A DNA stretch of 64,000 bases from Pseudomaricurvus alcaniphilus (GCF_011440395.1 NZ_JAAOIX010000013.1:62001-126000); one strand, 5' to 3'. Positions 9,301-19,886 are shown, counted from the first letter of the stretch. Notes: generated by a model from the letters alone, not told the origin. Numbers and translations are program-made.

Positions 9301-10296
9301 TTGCCCCTGCACAAGCATGTCGAAGGGCTCGCTCTGGTGCGGCTGCCAATCCACCTGGACTTGCTGCAGTCCCAGCGACCAACCGGCCTGCGGGTGCCAG
9401 CGGCCGTTCATGGCAGCACTGACAGCCCCCGGCAGACTACCCTCCTGCGGTTGCTGGCGAGCGAAACCGACTGTGCCGGTAAAGGTCACCGCCTGGTCAT
9501 AGGCCGCCTGCATCCACAAGCGGGTCGACAGCCGGCCGTCGCGCACACCTTCAAACGCGGCCACTTCCTCCGATGCCAGCGCCACCGAGCCAACCAGGGG
9601 AAAGTCATCGAGGGCGAGATAGCCCTGCCCGGAAAAGCCCTTGCGGCCAGGCAGGCCGCGGCCCTCGTAGACGAACCGCAACGCATCCGCCTGCTCCGGC
9701 AAATCCAGTTCGGCCGTCAAACGATGGAATCGAGAGTCGTTTTGCAGCAGCAAGCTGGTCAGGTCCAGATTGGTCTCACGCCCACTGCGCAGGTGAAATG
9801 CCAATTTGATATCGTCAAACTGGACAAAACTGGATAACAATAACAGTTCCAGCGGATCCAGCTGAAACGGCTTGCTGCGGTCGGCCGCCTTGAAACCGGC
9901 GAGGCTCCAGCGGCCGTCTTCCGCCTGGACCAGTATGGCATCCACCGCATCGACTTCGAGCCGCTGCAAGCGCCAATTCATCTCCCAAAGAGAACGCAGC
10001 AGGTCCAGCTTCGCTACCGCACGACCGACCTGCAGCACTTTGGTATCGGCATCCACGGTAATGACCAGGTCTTCAAAGCTGAGCTCCGGGCTCAAGCCTT
10101 TCCAGCTGGCGCTAATATGCCCGACCGCTACTGCCTGCCCCACTTGCCGGGACAGGTAAAACTCGACGTCCTCCCGCCACTGGGAAATCTGCGGCAACAT
10201 CTGGCGGCCCAACTCGATCAGTAGTGCCAGGCCAATCAGCAGCGTAGCCAGTGCTCCCCAAAAGAGCCTTAAGCCCAGCTTGAGGTGCCGGATCAT
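6307..10296 (-). CDS. yhdP: YhdP family AsmA-like inter-membrane phospholipid transport protein
   Basis: 1329 residues, comparable with E. coli YhdP (about 1266). An N-terminal membrane anchor (about 12-32, GLRLFWGALATLLIGLALL) is followed by a long beta-rich AsmA/DUF3971-type groove, and the AsmA-like C-terminal region ends near a second hydrophobic segment (LTALIAGLPAAAGVYLAS). Family members bridge the periplasm and move phospholipids to the outer membrane. The gene starts 6 bp after rng. Its TAG stop lies in the end of a repeat element, so the last few residues may differ from relatives. Confidence 0.93.
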   Translation of the reverse strand: MIRHLKLGLRLFWGALATLLIGLALLIELGRQMLPQISQWREDVEFYLSRQVGQAVAVGHISASWKGLSPELSFEDLVITVDADTKVLQVGRAVAKLDLLRSLWEMNWRLQRLEVDAVDAILVQAEDGRWSLAGFKAADRSKPFQLDPLELLLLSSFVQFDDIKLAFHLRSGRETNLDLTSLLLQNDSRFHRLTAELDLPEQADALRFVYEGRGLPGRKGFSGQGYLALDDFPLVGSVALASEEVAAFEGVRDGRLSTRLWMQAAYDQAVTFTGTVGFARQQPQEGSLPGAVSAAMNGRWHPQAGWSLGLQQVQVDWQPHQSEPFDMLVQGQFGLPDITLQASRLDLGYWLERLRQSPIAGEKLQGILAELNVRGELAKVHVSLPLAAPADFKLRANLRQGAVNDWKGAPQVEGLDGYVEASARAGKVQIYSRDVFLMHFPLIYRLPFQFSSASGEVGWQILPDSNQVLVNSGLLSMQGDLGSIHGYFYLDAPLQRNSRLSELILQLGLTSGKAIDRGQLMPFLVPDNVESWVNQAVIKGALPSAGFVLQGYVGKREEEEPRKPMAIQLAMNVDNASLAFHPDWPELVDFSGFLQMDAPVVEGWIDSGEFLGTQLAATSVVVAQNPRGEGPLLQVRGAASGAAAAGLQVLTGTPLRQQVGPVFDDWQVVGDIKAELELDIPLAAEQPGHRQKVHVELDNAALELAPVNLTFTEINGSLAYTSAQGLVSEQLTGSLWGEVLEAEIQSVAAGKRTTDVKFKGNLNFADLAAWSRRPEILFLEGRAAVSGAISLSGDKAQLRAGTDLRGVAIDLPAPFGKSKNDRRPLNIDLPIDSDGFSLHLDYNQQLFANLDIPRDETLYGTISLGQAMASRSGGIWVTGSLPLLNGSEWLPVLERYGQLGEQLQPLRESAAAPTEQAKPGPLLHLDASVGVFKWGDLELPKTLFGGGQVDDGWSIRLANDKVAGKLRLYNDQRVPEIDLDYLRWQLADADGATPPPEGATRRDPLADIDPSELQALKIRVQELRVNAEEYGQWSLNLRPMEGGLLVSDIQGVIRHVAVGGADVTLQGQGPAGAGQAKQKGAELFWQKTAAGEATTFKGVLRGRNLVDVTDAWQLPRLLESKSINMDAALNWQGSPAMFAVNTLQGDLQLDIRDGRFYQSTGQASSAFLRLVGLFNFDSWTRRLQLDFSDVYKGGMPFEKIDGKMRFAEGIMHLTQPIEVSNTSSKMQMGGRINLVDETLDTSLVATLPVGGNATFLTALIAGLPAAAGVYLASKIFEKQMDKVASLSYRMEGPWSDPKISFDKLFDNKAAEKASKESRTDSDAAESGAP

Positions 10297-10302
10297 CGCC
10301 GC

Positions 10303-11796
10303 CTACACCAAAATAATGTCATACTGTTCCTGGCTGTAAATGCTTTCTACTTGAAACTGGATGGTGCAGCTGATGAACACCTCGAGGTCGGCAACGTTGG
10401 CCGATTCTTCATCCAGCAGCCGGTCGATCACCACTTGCGAGGCCAGCACCAGAAATTTTTCATTGTTGTAAGCCCGCGCCTCGCGCAGAATTTCACGAAA
10501 AATTTCGTAGCACACCGTTTCCGCCGACTTCAGGGTGCCGCGCCCGTCGCACACCGGACAGGGCTCGCACATTACCTGCTCCAGTGACTCGCGGGTGCGC
10601 TTGCGCGTCATTTCCACCAGGCCGAGTTCAGACACCCCAGTGATCGAAGTCTTGGCGTGGTCCCGTTCCATCATTTTTTCCAGGGTCCGCAACACCTGGC
10701 GCTGATGCTCCTCGTCTTTCATATCGATAAAGTCGAGAATGATAATGCCGCCGATATTGCGCAAGCGCAGCTGCCTGGCAATCGCTGTGGCGGCTTCGAG
10801 ATTGGTTTTGAAAATGGTTTCTTCCAAATTGCGGTGGCCGACAAAAGCGCCGGTATTGACATCGACGGTGGTCATTGCCTCGGTCTGCTCGATCACCAGA
10901 TGGCCGCCGGACTTGAGATCCACCTTGCGCTCCAGCGCCTTTTGGATTTCATCCTCCACGTTGTACAGCTCGAACAGGGGCCGCTCGCCGGGGTAATGCT
11001 CAATCAATGGCACCACTTCTGGCGCGTACTTCTCGGCAAAACGCACCATCTTGGCAAACACTTCGCGGGAGTCCACCCGCACCTTTTCAGTGTGGGGTTT
11101 AACCGAGTCACGCAGGGTGCGCATAAACAGCGGTAAATCCTCGTGAATAACAGTCCCCATCGCTGCACTGTCTATTTTTTCCTGCAATTCCTTCCACATC
11201 TGGTACAGGAAGGGAACATCGGCACACAGCTCGTCACCCTGTACGCCTTCGGCCACCGTGCGAATAATAAAACCGCCGCCGGCGAGAATATCCCCGGGCT
11301 GGTCGATGCAGGAAGCGACCTTGTCCTCCACCAGTTTTTTCAGGCGGTTGCGTTCTTCTTCCTGTTCAATACGGGTCGAAATACCGATATGGCGAGTGTA
11401 GGGCATATAGACCAGGTAGCGACCGGACACCGACAAGTGCGTGGTCAGGCGAGCGCCCTTGTTGCCGATCGGGTCCTTCACGACCTGCACCACCAGCGCC
11501 TGGCCTTCGCGCACCACCCGGCGAATATCCACCACTTCCGCCTGCCGATCCTCCATGCCATCGGCGTCCAGCGGGGCGATATCCGAGGCGTGAATAAATC
11601 CCGCTCGCGCCAAGCCTATTTCCACAAAAGCCGCTTGCATCCCGGGCAGCACCCGCACCACCTTGCCTTTGAAAATATTGCCGACATAGCCCTTGCGCTG
11701 GGTCCTTTCAATGGACACCTCTTGCAACATACCGTTTTCTATCAGGGCAGTGCGAGTCTCCGTCGGCGACGCATTGACCAGTAATTCTTCGCTCAT
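10303..11796 (-). CDS. rng: Ribonuclease G
   Basis: 497 residues from ATG 11796, which overlaps the maf stop as ATGA; this coupling decides the start. An S1 domain (about 35-130) precedes the RNase E/G catalytic domain with the invariant DFIDMK and the zinc-link CEPCPVCDGRGT. RNase G processes the 5' end of 16S rRNA and decays some mRNAs. It lacks the long C-terminal scaffold of RNase E. The order mreBCD-maf-rng-yhdP is strongly conserved. Confidence 0.97.
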   Translation of the reverse strand: MSEELLVNASPTETRTALIENGMLQEVSIERTQRKGYVGNIFKGKVVRVLPGMQAAFVEIGLARAGFIHASDIAPLDADGMEDRQAEVVDIRRVVREGQALVVQVVKDPIGNKGARLTTHLSVSGRYLVYMPYTRHIGISTRIEQEEERNRLKKLVEDKVASCIDQPGDILAGGGFIIRTVAEGVQGDELCADVPFLYQMWKELQEKIDSAAMGTVIHEDLPLFMRTLRDSVKPHTEKVRVDSREVFAKMVRFAEKYAPEVVPLIEHYPGERPLFELYNVEDEIQKALERKVDLKSGGHLVIEQTEAMTTVDVNTGAFVGHRNLEETIFKTNLEAATAIARQLRLRNIGGIIILDFIDMKDEEHQRQVLRTLEKMMERDHAKTSITGVSELGLVEMTRKRTRESLEQVMCEPCPVCDGRGTLKSAETVCYEIFREILREARAYNNEKFLVLASQVVIDRLLDEESANVADLEVFISCTIQFQVESIYSQEQYDIILV

Positions 11797-12404
11797 TCCA
11801 AGATTCCTGTGTGCGGGTCGCGCCAATAAGCGACCCCGTGCTGCTCTAGTAATTGCCTGGTTTGCGCCAGGGGCAAGCCCACCACGGCGCTGTAGCTGCC
11901 GGCGATATGTTCAACAAACACGGCCGCCAGCCCCTGGATAGCATAGCCAGCCGCCTTGTCGGCGGGCTCGCCGGTTTGCCAATAGCGGGTCGCGGCCTGC
12001 TTATCAATAGTGCCGAATGTCACCAGCGTTTCTGCCAGCAAGCAGTCCTGGCCTGAACCGGAACAGATAGACACCGCCGTCAATATCCGGTGCTGACGCC
12101 CCGACATAGCCTGTAGCATGGCGATGCCGTGGTCGCGGTCGCGCGGTTTTTCCAGTACCTTGCCGTCCATCTCACCGACCGTATCCGCGCCCAGTACCGG
12201 CCGCTCCGGCAGACCGCGAGCGAGGCACAGCTGTCGACCCGCCGCTGCCTTTTCCCGGGCGAGGCGCTGAACGTAGACGGCGGGGGACTCTTCGGGAGCT
12301 TGTTGCTCGGGTACATCGACGCTGATCACTTTATGTAAGACACCAATTTGCTGCAGTAATTCGCGGCGACGTGGTGACTGGGATGCCAGATAGAGGTCGA
12401 ACAT
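11793..12404 (-). CDS. maf: Maf-family nucleoside triphosphate pyrophosphatase (YhdE type)
   Basis: 203 residues. SQSPRRRELL (8-17) is the phosphate-binding signature and VLGADTV holds the metal-binding Asp. YhdE-type Maf proteins hydrolyse dTTP, UTP and modified pyrimidine triphosphates and were first noted for septation arrest when overproduced. Its stop overlaps the rng start by four bases. A 196-bp gap with a palindromic element separates it from mreD. Confidence 0.95.
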   Translation of the reverse strand: MFDLYLASQSPRRRELLQQIGVLHKVISVDVPEQQAPEESPAVYVQRLAREKAAAGRQLCLARGLPERPVLGADTVGEMDGKVLEKPRDRDHGIAMLQAMSGRQHRILTAVSICSGSGQDCLLAETLVTFGTIDKQAATRYWQTGEPADKAAGYAIQGLAAVFVEHIAGSYSAVVGLPLAQTRQLLEQHGVAYWRDPHTGILE

Positions 12405-12532
12405 GGGCGCTGTTAAATTTTTTGTGGCGACAGTGGAAGAGGATTGTAACCGGTATTAACCCGTCTGTGCGGCGAATTGCTGGCAAGCGGACGATTTAGG
12501 AACTCTCCGCCCCGCTCACCCTGGCAGCAGGA

Positions 12533-12604
12533 CTAGTGTAGTGCCTCGTATAACGTGTACATTCAGCAAGCCGCTAAAGGGCCAGATACGAGGCACTACA
12601 CTAG
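12533..12604. repeat. 72-bp palindromic element with 18-bp perfect arms
   Basis: CTAGTGTAGTGCCTCGTA (12533-12550) and its exact reverse complement (12587-12604) flank a 36-bp centre. Both outer ends are CTAG. The mreD stop codon TAG (12603-12601) lies inside the right arm. There is no U-tract, so an ordinary intrinsic terminator is unlikely. It is not related in sequence to the 165-bp element, but also ends in CTAG. Confidence 0.85.
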
Positions 12605-13089
12605 CTAACACGCTGCCCGATGCGCAGCCGTTCCAGCAGCACCCAGAGCAGAGGCCAGAGCAGGGCACTGCTAAGCGCCGGCAATAAAAATACCAGCGAC
12701 CTGGCCGCGCTGCCATTCAGGCTGTGCACCCAGTTGCCAATCAACTGGTAGAGACCGATAAAAATAAACACGAAAAACGACTGGTGCCAGAGGCGGTAAT
12801 TACGCACCCGCTGATAGGACAACAGACACAAATAGGCAATTACCATCAGACCCAGGGAATGTTGGCCGAGACTGGCGCCCAGCAGAATATCCAGCAGACA
12901 ACCGAAGCACCAGATCATCAGGATGCTGATCTGCTCGGGCATGACCAGCACCCAGTAGATCACCAACAGCGGCAGCAACGCCGGCCGCCACCAGGCCAGC
13001 TCCGGAGCCAGCGGGTAAATCGCTGTCAACAAACCAACGCAGTAGGTCAGGGGGATAATAAAGCGATTGTGGGCTTCCGCGGCCACCAT
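12601..13089 (-). CDS. mreD: Rod-shape-determining protein MreD
   Basis: 162 residues, almost entirely hydrophobic with five to six membrane helices, as in E. coli MreD. It joins MreC to RodA/PBP2 in the elongasome. It starts two bases after the mreC stop. The last residues and the TAG stop are encoded in the arm of a palindromic element, so the native C-terminus may have been altered by the insertion. Confidence 0.95.
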   Translation of the reverse strand: MVAAEAHNRFIIPLTYCVGLLTAIYPLAPELAWWRPALLPLLVIYWVLVMPEQISILMIWCFGCLLDILLGASLGQHSLGLMVIAYLCLLSYQRVRNYRLWHQSFFVFIFIGLYQLIGNWVHSLNGSAARSLVFLLPALSSALLWPLLWVLLERLRIGQRVS

Positions 13090-13091
13090 AC

Positions 13092-13943
13092 CTAATTCCC
13101 GCCAGCGCTGTCTTCAACCGGGATTTCACCGCTAAACACCAGCAGGACATGACGACTGCGATTCAATTGCGCCTGTGGCCTGGCCGTTACCCGGGCAAAG
13201 GGCTCGCCCGGATCCCGCTCCACCTCGATCACTTCCGCCACCGGGTAACCGACGGGAAAGAGCTGCCCCAAACCGGAACTGACCAGCAGGTCGCCAACCC
13301 GGATATCGACGGTATTGGAAAGGTGGCGGATATTCAGCCGATGAAAATCACCGATGCCCTCAACCACAGTCCGGACGCCATTTCGGTTCACCTGTACCGG
13401 TAGTGCATGGGTGGAATCGGTGATCAATAGTACCTGCGAGGAGTAGCGACTCACCTCCACCACCTGCCCCATCAGTCCGGCGGCATCGAGCAGTGGCTGA
13501 CCGACATAGACACCGTCACTGGCGCCCTTGTTGATGATAACCCGGTGCACCAGCGGATCCGGCGAGACGCCGATCAACTCGGCCACCAGCACCCGGTCCG
13601 TGACCATGGCCGTGGAGTTCAGCAGCTCGCGCAAGCGCACATTTTCCGCCGCGAGTACAGCCATTTGCTGTAACTTGCGCTCGTGGATCAATAGCTGGGC
13701 GCGCATACTGGCGTTTTCTTCTACCAGACTACTGCGACTCCTGATGCCCTCCTGGCCCCACTCAAGCACCGTACGGGGCAAATCCACCAGCCAGTAGAGC
13801 GGTGCACTGACGTTACCAAGCCGCGCCCGCACAGGCGCCAGCAGGTCGGTAAAGACGCTGAGCAGGATAAGCACGAGGGCAACAACGGCAAAGCTCATCA
13901 CCCTGGAGGCGGCCGAAGTTCCTTTGCGAAAGAGCGGCTTGAT
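13092..13943 (-). CDS. mreC: Rod-shape-determining protein MreC, apparently started at ATC
   Basis: From the first conventional codon (GTG 13901) the protein begins at MMSFAVV, in the middle of the expected N-terminus. Reading upstream in frame gives (I)KPLFRKGTSAASRV before the membrane helix, which matches the MKPIFSRGPS type of start in E. coli MreC. The codon at the Met position is ATC (13943-13941), placed 7 bases after a perfect AGGAGG (13956-13951). From there the protein has 284 residues: cytoplasmic tail, one membrane helix, a coiled coil (about 70-105) and the beta-rich periplasmic MreC domain. MreC binds PBP2 and MreB/D. A sequencing error ATG to ATC is possible. Confidence 0.9.
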   Translation of the reverse strand: MKPLFRKGTSAASRVMSFAVVALVLILLSVFTDLLAPVRARLGNVSAPLYWLVDLPRTVLEWGQEGIRSRSSLVEENASMRAQLLIHERKLQQMAVLAAENVRLRELLNSTAMVTDRVLVAELIGVSPDPLVHRVIINKGASDGVYVGQPLLDAAGLMGQVVEVSRYSSQVLLITDSTHALPVQVNRNGVRTVVEGIGDFHRLNIRHLSNTVDIRVGDLLVSSGLGQLFPVGYPVAEVIEVERDPGEPFARVTARPQAQLNRSRHVLLVFSGEIPVEDSAGGN

Positions 13944-13950
13944 GAATTGG

Positions 13951-13956
13951 CCTCCT
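13951..13956 (-). promoter_or_regulatory. Shine-Dalgarno of mreC
   Basis: AGGAGG on the minus strand, with a 7-base spacer to the ATC codon at 13943. No ATG, GTG or TTG in the mreC frame lies within usable distance; the out-of-frame ATT at 13947 would not give MreC. It decides in favour of initiation at ATC. Confidence 0.75.
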
Positions 13957-14018
13957 AACTTAAAGCGCGAAAGCGCGGATCACACCAGGTGCCGCGCTAC
14001 CGGTAAACCGCCGCCGGG

Positions 14019-15468
<1,450 letters not shown>

Positions 15469-15750
15469 TTGGATCGTTCAGAAATAGCCAAACTGGCGCA
15501 ACTGGCACGCATAGAGATTTCTTCCTCCACCGTGGATGAAGTCGCGAAGAGCATCGGCGACGTGCTGGCCCTGGTTGATCAATTGCAGGCGGCCGACACC
15601 GAGGGTGTTGCCCCGATGGCCCATCCGCTGGATGCGGTGCAAACGCTGCGCGCCGATGTTGTCAGCGAGAGCGACCAGAGAGAATTATTCCAGTCCATAG
15701 CCCCGGCCGCCGAACAGGGGCTCTACCTGGTACCCAAAGTGATTGAGTAA
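15469..15750 (+). CDS. gatC: Aspartyl/glutamyl-tRNA amidotransferase subunit C
   Basis: 93 residues starting at TTG 15469 behind ACGGAGA. The [15 protein letters not shown] opening and the late [13 protein letters not shown] segment are the GatC family pattern. GatC wraps between GatA and GatB and stabilises the heterotrimer. gatC-gatA-gatB are contiguous and in the same direction. The set implies indirect formation of Gln-tRNA and/or Asn-tRNA in this organism. Confidence 0.95.
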   Translation: MDRSEIAKLAQLARIEISSSTVDEVAKSIGDVLALVDQLQAADTEGVAPMAHPLDAVQTLRADVVSESDQRELFQSIAPAAEQGLYLVPKVIE

Positions 15751-15818
15751 CCCCCGCGCCAAACCCCGACCCCCCAGGGGCACTCAATACCATCGACCTA
15801 ATGCAGGAACAGGCATAC

Positions 15819-17273
15819 ATGCATACATTAACCATTGCCGAGCAAATTAAGGGCTTGCGCAACAAGGACTATTCCAGCCGGGAGTTGACCCGGCACTACC
15901 TCGATCGCATCGCCCGGCTGGACGCCAACTACAACAGCTTTGTGACCGTTACCGAGGCTATCGCCCTGAACCAGGCTGAGGCCGCCGATGCGCGCCTGGC
16001 CGCAGGCAATGCCCCGGCCCTGTGCGGCATTCCACTGGCCCACAAGGATATCTTTTGCACTGCGGGAGTACGCACCAGCTGCGGCTCAAAGATGCTGGAT
16101 AACTTTATCGCCCCCTACGATGCCACCGTAGTGGCCAACTACCGCCGCGACGGCGCGGTTATGCTCGGCAAGGTCAACATGGATGAATTCGCCATGGGCT
16201 CCTCCAATGAAACCAGCTATTACGGCCCGGTAAAGAACCCCTGGGATACTCGCTGTGTCCCCGGCGGCTCCTCCGGTGGCTCGGCGGCGGCGGTGGCCGC
16301 CCACCTGGCGCCCGGCGCAACCGCGACCGACACCGGCGGCTCGATTCGCCAGCCGGCCAGCCTCTGCGGCCTGACCGGGCTCAAGCCCACCTACGGGCGG
16401 GTTTCGCGCTGGGGCATGATAGCCTTTGCCTCCAGTCTCGACCAGGCCGGCACCCTGACCCGCACCGCGGAAGATTCGGCGATCATGCTCAACGTCATGG
16501 CCAGCTACGACGCCAAAGACTCCACCTGTGTCGACGCCGCCATCCCCGATTACACCGCGACCCTGGACCGGCGGCTCGACGGCCTCAAAATTGGCGTTCC
16601 CAAAGAGTACTTTGGCGAGGGCCTGCACCCCGAAGTAGCCGCCCATGTACAAGCGGCGATCGCGGAGTACCAGAAGCTCGGCGCCAGTGTGCGGGAGATC
16701 AGCCTGCCCCACACTCACTTGGCCGTGCCTGCCTACTATGTAATTGCCCCGGCCGAATGCTCCGCCAACCTGTCGCGCTTCGACGGCGTGCGCTACGGCT
16801 ACCGCTGTGAAGACCCCAAAGACCTCGACGACCTCTACCGGCGCTCCCGCGGCGAAGCCTTTGGCGACGAGGTCAAACGCCGCATCCTGGTGGGCGCCTA
16901 CGCCCTCTCCGCCGGCTACTACGACGCCTATTACCGCAAGGCACAGCAGGTCCGGCGCCTGATCAAGCAGGACTTCGTCGAAGCCTTCACCGAGGTTGAC
17001 GTGATTATGGGGCCGACCGCCACTGCACCAGCCTTTGAGTTCGGCGCCAAAGGCAACGACCCGGTCGCCATGTACCTGGAAGACATCTACACCATTGCCA
17101 CCAACCTGGCGGGTTTGCCCGGCCTGTCGATCCCCTGTGGCCTGGTAGACAACAAGCCAGTGGGACTGCAGTTGATCGGCAATTATTTTGCCGAGGCCGA
17201 ACTGCTGAACGCAGCACACCAGTTTCAGCTGGCCACCGACCATCACCAACTCGCTGCACCCGGCATCGAATAG
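15819..17273 (+). CDS. gatA: Aspartyl/glutamyl-tRNA amidotransferase subunit A
   Basis: 484 residues from ATG 15819 (an ATG six codons upstream at 15801 is possible but adds a non-family MQEQAY). The amidase-signature triad is present: Lys in AHKDIFC, cis-Ser in the [12 protein letters not shown] loop, and the nucleophile in [10 protein letters not shown]. GatA releases ammonia from glutamine and passes it through a tunnel to GatB. The C-terminal GLSIPCGL and PVGLQLIG segments are typical. Confidence 0.97.
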   Translation: MHTLTIAEQIKGLRNKDYSSRELTRHYLDRIARLDANYNSFVTVTEAIALNQAEAADARLAAGNAPALCGIPLAHKDIFCTAGVRTSCGSKMLDNFIAPYDATVVANYRRDGAVMLGKVNMDEFAMGSSNETSYYGPVKNPWDTRCVPGGSSGGSAAAVAAHLAPGATATDTGGSIRQPASLCGLTGLKPTYGRVSRWGMIAFASSLDQAGTLTRTAEDSAIMLNVMASYDAKDSTCVDAAIPDYTATLDRRLDGLKIGVPKEYFGEGLHPEVAAHVQAAIAEYQKLGASVREISLPHTHLAVPAYYVIAPAECSANLSRFDGVRYGYRCEDPKDLDDLYRRSRGEAFGDEVKRRILVGAYALSAGYYDAYYRKAQQVRRLIKQDFVEAFTEVDVIMGPTATAPAFEFGAKGNDPVAMYLEDIYTIATNLAGLPGLSIPCGLVDNKPVGLQLIGNYFAEAELLNAAHQFQLATDHHQLAAPGIE

Positions 17274-17286
17274 AGACTTATTATTT

Positions 17287-18738
17287 ATGGAATGGGAAAC
17301 CGTTATCGGCCTGGAAGTGCATGTGCAACTGGCCACCAACAGCAAAATTTTTTCCGGTGCCAGCACCGCTTACGGGGCGGCGCCCAACACCCAGGCCTGC
17401 GCCATAGACCTGGCTCTGCCCGGCACCCTGCCGAGCCCCAACGAACAGGCCTTTCGCTACGCCATCATGTTTGGCCTGGCCATCGATGCCGAGATCGGCA
17501 AGCGATCGGTATTTGAACGCAAAAACTACTTCTACCCCGACCTGCCCAAAGGCTACCAGACCACCCAGCTGGAAAGCCCCATTGTCGGCCGCGGCCACGT
17601 CGAGATTCTGCTGGCCGACGGCAGCAGCAAGTCGATCCGCATCCACCACGCCCACCTGGAAGAGGACGCTGGCAAATCCCTGCACGAAGACTTCCACGGC
17701 ATGTCCGGCATCGACCTCAATCGCGCCGGCACCCCGCTGATCGAAATCGTGTCCGAGCCGGATATGCGCAATTCCGCTGAGGCGGTGGCCTTTGCCCGCA
17801 AACTGCACTCCATCGTCACCTCGCTGGGTATTTGCGACGGTGAAATGTCGCAGGGTTCCATGCGTTTTGATGTCAACGTCTCCGTGCGCCCCAAAGGCAG
17901 CGAGGAATTCGGCACCCGCACGGAAACCAAAAACCTCAACTCATTCAAGTTTATGGAAGAGGCCATCGCGCTGGAAGTGGAGCGCCAGATCGAGCTGATC
18001 GAAGACGGCGGCAAGGTCATCCAGGAGACCCGCCTCTATAACGGTGACACACGCACGGCGCGCTCCATGCGCAGCAAGGAAGAAGCCAACGACTACCGCT
18101 ACTTCCCCTGCCCCGATTTGCTGCCGGTGGTGTTCGAGGACGACTACATCGACAGTATTCGCCAGCAGCTGCCAGAACTGCCGGACGCGCGCCAGCAGCG
18201 CTTTATGGACAGCTACAAACTATCCGCCTACGACGCCGACATCCTCAGTGCAGACGCCGATACCGCCCGCTTTTTTGAGGCAACTGTGGCCGCCTGCCAG
18301 GACGCCAAGCTGGCCGCCAACTGGGTGATGGGCGAGGTTTCCGCCCACCTCAACAATGACGAGAAGTCGATCAGGGACTGCCCGGTTAGCGCCGAACATC
18401 TGGCCGGCCTGATCAACCGCATCAAGGACAACACCATTTCCAACAAGATTGCCAAGCAGGTGTTCGAATCCATGTGGCAAGGTGAATGTGATGCCGACAC
18501 TATCATCGAAGCCAAGGGCCTCAAGCAAATGTCCGACAGCGGCGAACTGGAAAAAATCGTCGCCGACGTCATTGCCGCTAACCCCGCTATGGTGGAAGAC
18601 TGGCTAGCGGCGGACGAAAGCAAGCGCAAGAAAAAAATGGGCGGCTTTATGGGCCCCATTATGAAGGCGACCAAGGGCCAGGCTAACCCGGGGCTGGCCA
18701 ACCAGATCCTCAGCAAAAAGCTGAATGCCTTGCTGTAA
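17287..18738 (+). CDS. gatB: Aspartyl/glutamyl-tRNA amidotransferase subunit B
   Basis: 483 residues. The GatB opening [13 protein letters not shown], the metal/ATP-site region with [13 protein letters not shown] and the helical YqeY-like tail domain (about 400-483) are all present. GatB phosphorylates mischarged Glu-tRNA(Gln) or Asp-tRNA(Asn) and amidates it with ammonia from GatA. It starts 13 bases after gatA. Confidence 0.97.
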   Translation: MEWETVIGLEVHVQLATNSKIFSGASTAYGAAPNTQACAIDLALPGTLPSPNEQAFRYAIMFGLAIDAEIGKRSVFERKNYFYPDLPKGYQTTQLESPIVGRGHVEILLADGSSKSIRIHHAHLEEDAGKSLHEDFHGMSGIDLNRAGTPLIEIVSEPDMRNSAEAVAFARKLHSIVTSLGICDGEMSQGSMRFDVNVSVRPKGSEEFGTRTETKNLNSFKFMEEAIALEVERQIELIEDGGKVIQETRLYNGDTRTARSMRSKEEANDYRYFPCPDLLPVVFEDDYIDSIRQQLPELPDARQQRFMDSYKLSAYDADILSADADTARFFEATVAACQDAKLAANWVMGEVSAHLNNDEKSIRDCPVSAEHLAGLINRIKDNTISNKIAKQVFESMWQGECDADTIIEAKGLKQMSDSGELEKIVADVIAANPAMVEDWLAADESKRKKKMGGFMGPIMKATKGQANPGLANQILSKKLNALL

Positions 18739-18784
18739 CCTTATTTCACACCAATGACAGACAAAGAGTAGACAGAGATAAACC

Positions 18785-19081
18785 ATGGCACTAAAAAAAG
18801 ACAAGCAAAAAGTACTCGGCGAAGTGTTTGATGACGCGCGCATCAAGACCTTCCTGGAAAACGAACCCTATGGCGGCGCGAATGCCGATTACCACGTATT
18901 GGAAAAAGCCTATCGCGGTATGAAAGCCGAAAACTTCGCCACCTTTGTGGAATTTTTCCAGGCCGAGGGGCGGGACATTAACGCCACCAACAGCGCCGGC
19001 CAAACCCTGTTGCAAGTAGTACAGGAGCACCGCCTGGCTGAAGAATACATCGCCATCCTGAAAGCGGCCGGGGCCAAATAA
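18785..19081 (+). CDS. PA4642-family small cytosolic protein of unknown function
   Basis: 98 residues, charged and probably helical, with no signal or membrane segment. The pattern (DEVFDDARIKTFLE, then HxLxKAYRGM, then INATNSAGQTLL and YIAILKAAGA) matches what I remember of the PA4642 family of Pseudomonas and relatives. The INATN-GQTLL segment looks like half an ankyrin-type helix pair. No function is known to me. It lies between gatB and cysZ and has its own ribosome site (AGAGATAAACC). Confidence 0.8.
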   Translation: MALKKDKQKVLGEVFDDARIKTFLENEPYGGANADYHVLEKAYRGMKAENFATFVEFFQAEGRDINATNSAGQTLLQVVQEHRLAEEYIAILKAAGAK

Positions 19082-19098
19082 AGGCGGGCTATAACAGC

Positions 19099-19833
19099 AT
19101 GAGACCCAACACCCCCGCTACGGGAGTAAACTATTTCAGTCGAGGCGCCCAGCTTATCCTGCGGCCGGAGCTGCGCTGGTTTGTGGTGGTACCGATTCTC
19201 ATCAACCTGGTCCTGTTTGTGGTTGCCACCGCCATCCTGATCCAGCAATTTGGCATCGCCATGGACTGGCTGCTGGGCACCTTGCCCGAGTGGCTGGAAT
19301 TTCTGGCCTGGATTCTCTGGGTCTTGTTTGCGGCAGTCATCCTGCTGGTCTACGGCTACAGTTTCAGCCTGGTAACCAACCTGCTGGCGGCGCCCTTCTA
19401 CGGTATCCTGGCGGAGAAAGCCGAGATCCTGATCAGCGGCAGCGGCCCGCCGGACGAATCCCTGGCCAGCATGATACCGCGCACCCTGGGCAGGGAGCTG
19501 GTAAAACTCTGGTACTTTGTCTGGCGCGGGTTGCTACTGGCGCTACTGATGCTGGTGCTGTCGTTTATTCCGCTGCTCAACATTGTGGTGCCGGTGATCG
19601 GCTTTATTTGGGGCGCCTGGAGCATGGCGATCCAGTACACCGATTACGCCGCCGACAACAACCAGTTAAGTTTTCGGGAGACCCGACGACGCCTGGCCGC
19701 GAGTAAATACTCCAGCCTCAGCCTTGGCGGCCTGGTGATGCTCGGCACCATGTTGCCGCTGGCCAATATTTTCGTAATGCCTATCGCCGTGGTGGCCGGT
19801 ACCGCATTCTGGGTGGACGAGCTGAAAAAATAA
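19099..19833 (+). CDS. cysZ: Sulfate transporter CysZ (EI24 family)
   Basis: 244 residues with about four to six hydrophobic helices, for example ELRWFVVVPILINLVLFVV and LALLMLVLSFIPLLNIVVPVIGF, and the family motif WSMAIQYTDYAADN. CysZ mediates proton-dependent sulfate uptake for cysteine synthesis. Its stop codon TAA is the first triplet of a hairpin shared with the convergent neighbour. No other cys genes are nearby. Confidence 0.92.
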   Translation: MRPNTPATGVNYFSRGAQLILRPELRWFVVVPILINLVLFVVATAILIQQFGIAMDWLLGTLPEWLEFLAWILWVLFAAVILLVYGYSFSLVTNLLAAPFYGILAEKAEILISGSGPPDESLASMIPRTLGRELVKLWYFVWRGLLLALLMLVLSFIPLLNIVVPVIGFIWGAWSMAIQYTDYAADNNQLSFRETRRRLAASKYSSLSLGGLVMLGTMLPLANIFVMPIAVVAGTAFWVDELKK

Positions 19834-19859
19834 TGCCGGACGCAAAGCGCCCGGCATTA
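19824..19859 (-). terminator. Intrinsic terminator between cysZ and the SHOCT-protein gene
   Basis: TAATGCCGG (19831-19839) and CCGGCATTA (19851-19859) form a 9-bp stem that can be extended by CGC/GCG around an AAA loop. On the minus strand the stem is followed by TTTTTT (complement of 19825-19830), so it should end transcripts of the SHOCT-protein gene. On the plus strand no U-tract follows. The left arm contains the cysZ stop. Confidence 0.75.
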
Positions 19860-19886
19860 TCACCACTACCAAAACATTGCCAAAGT

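Noticed and set aside
16086-17366. 426-codon open frame on the minus strand opposite gatA
   Set aside because: gatA is a complete, motif-intact gene on the plus strand; high third-position GC leaves the opposite strand without stops. The translated product has no family pattern.
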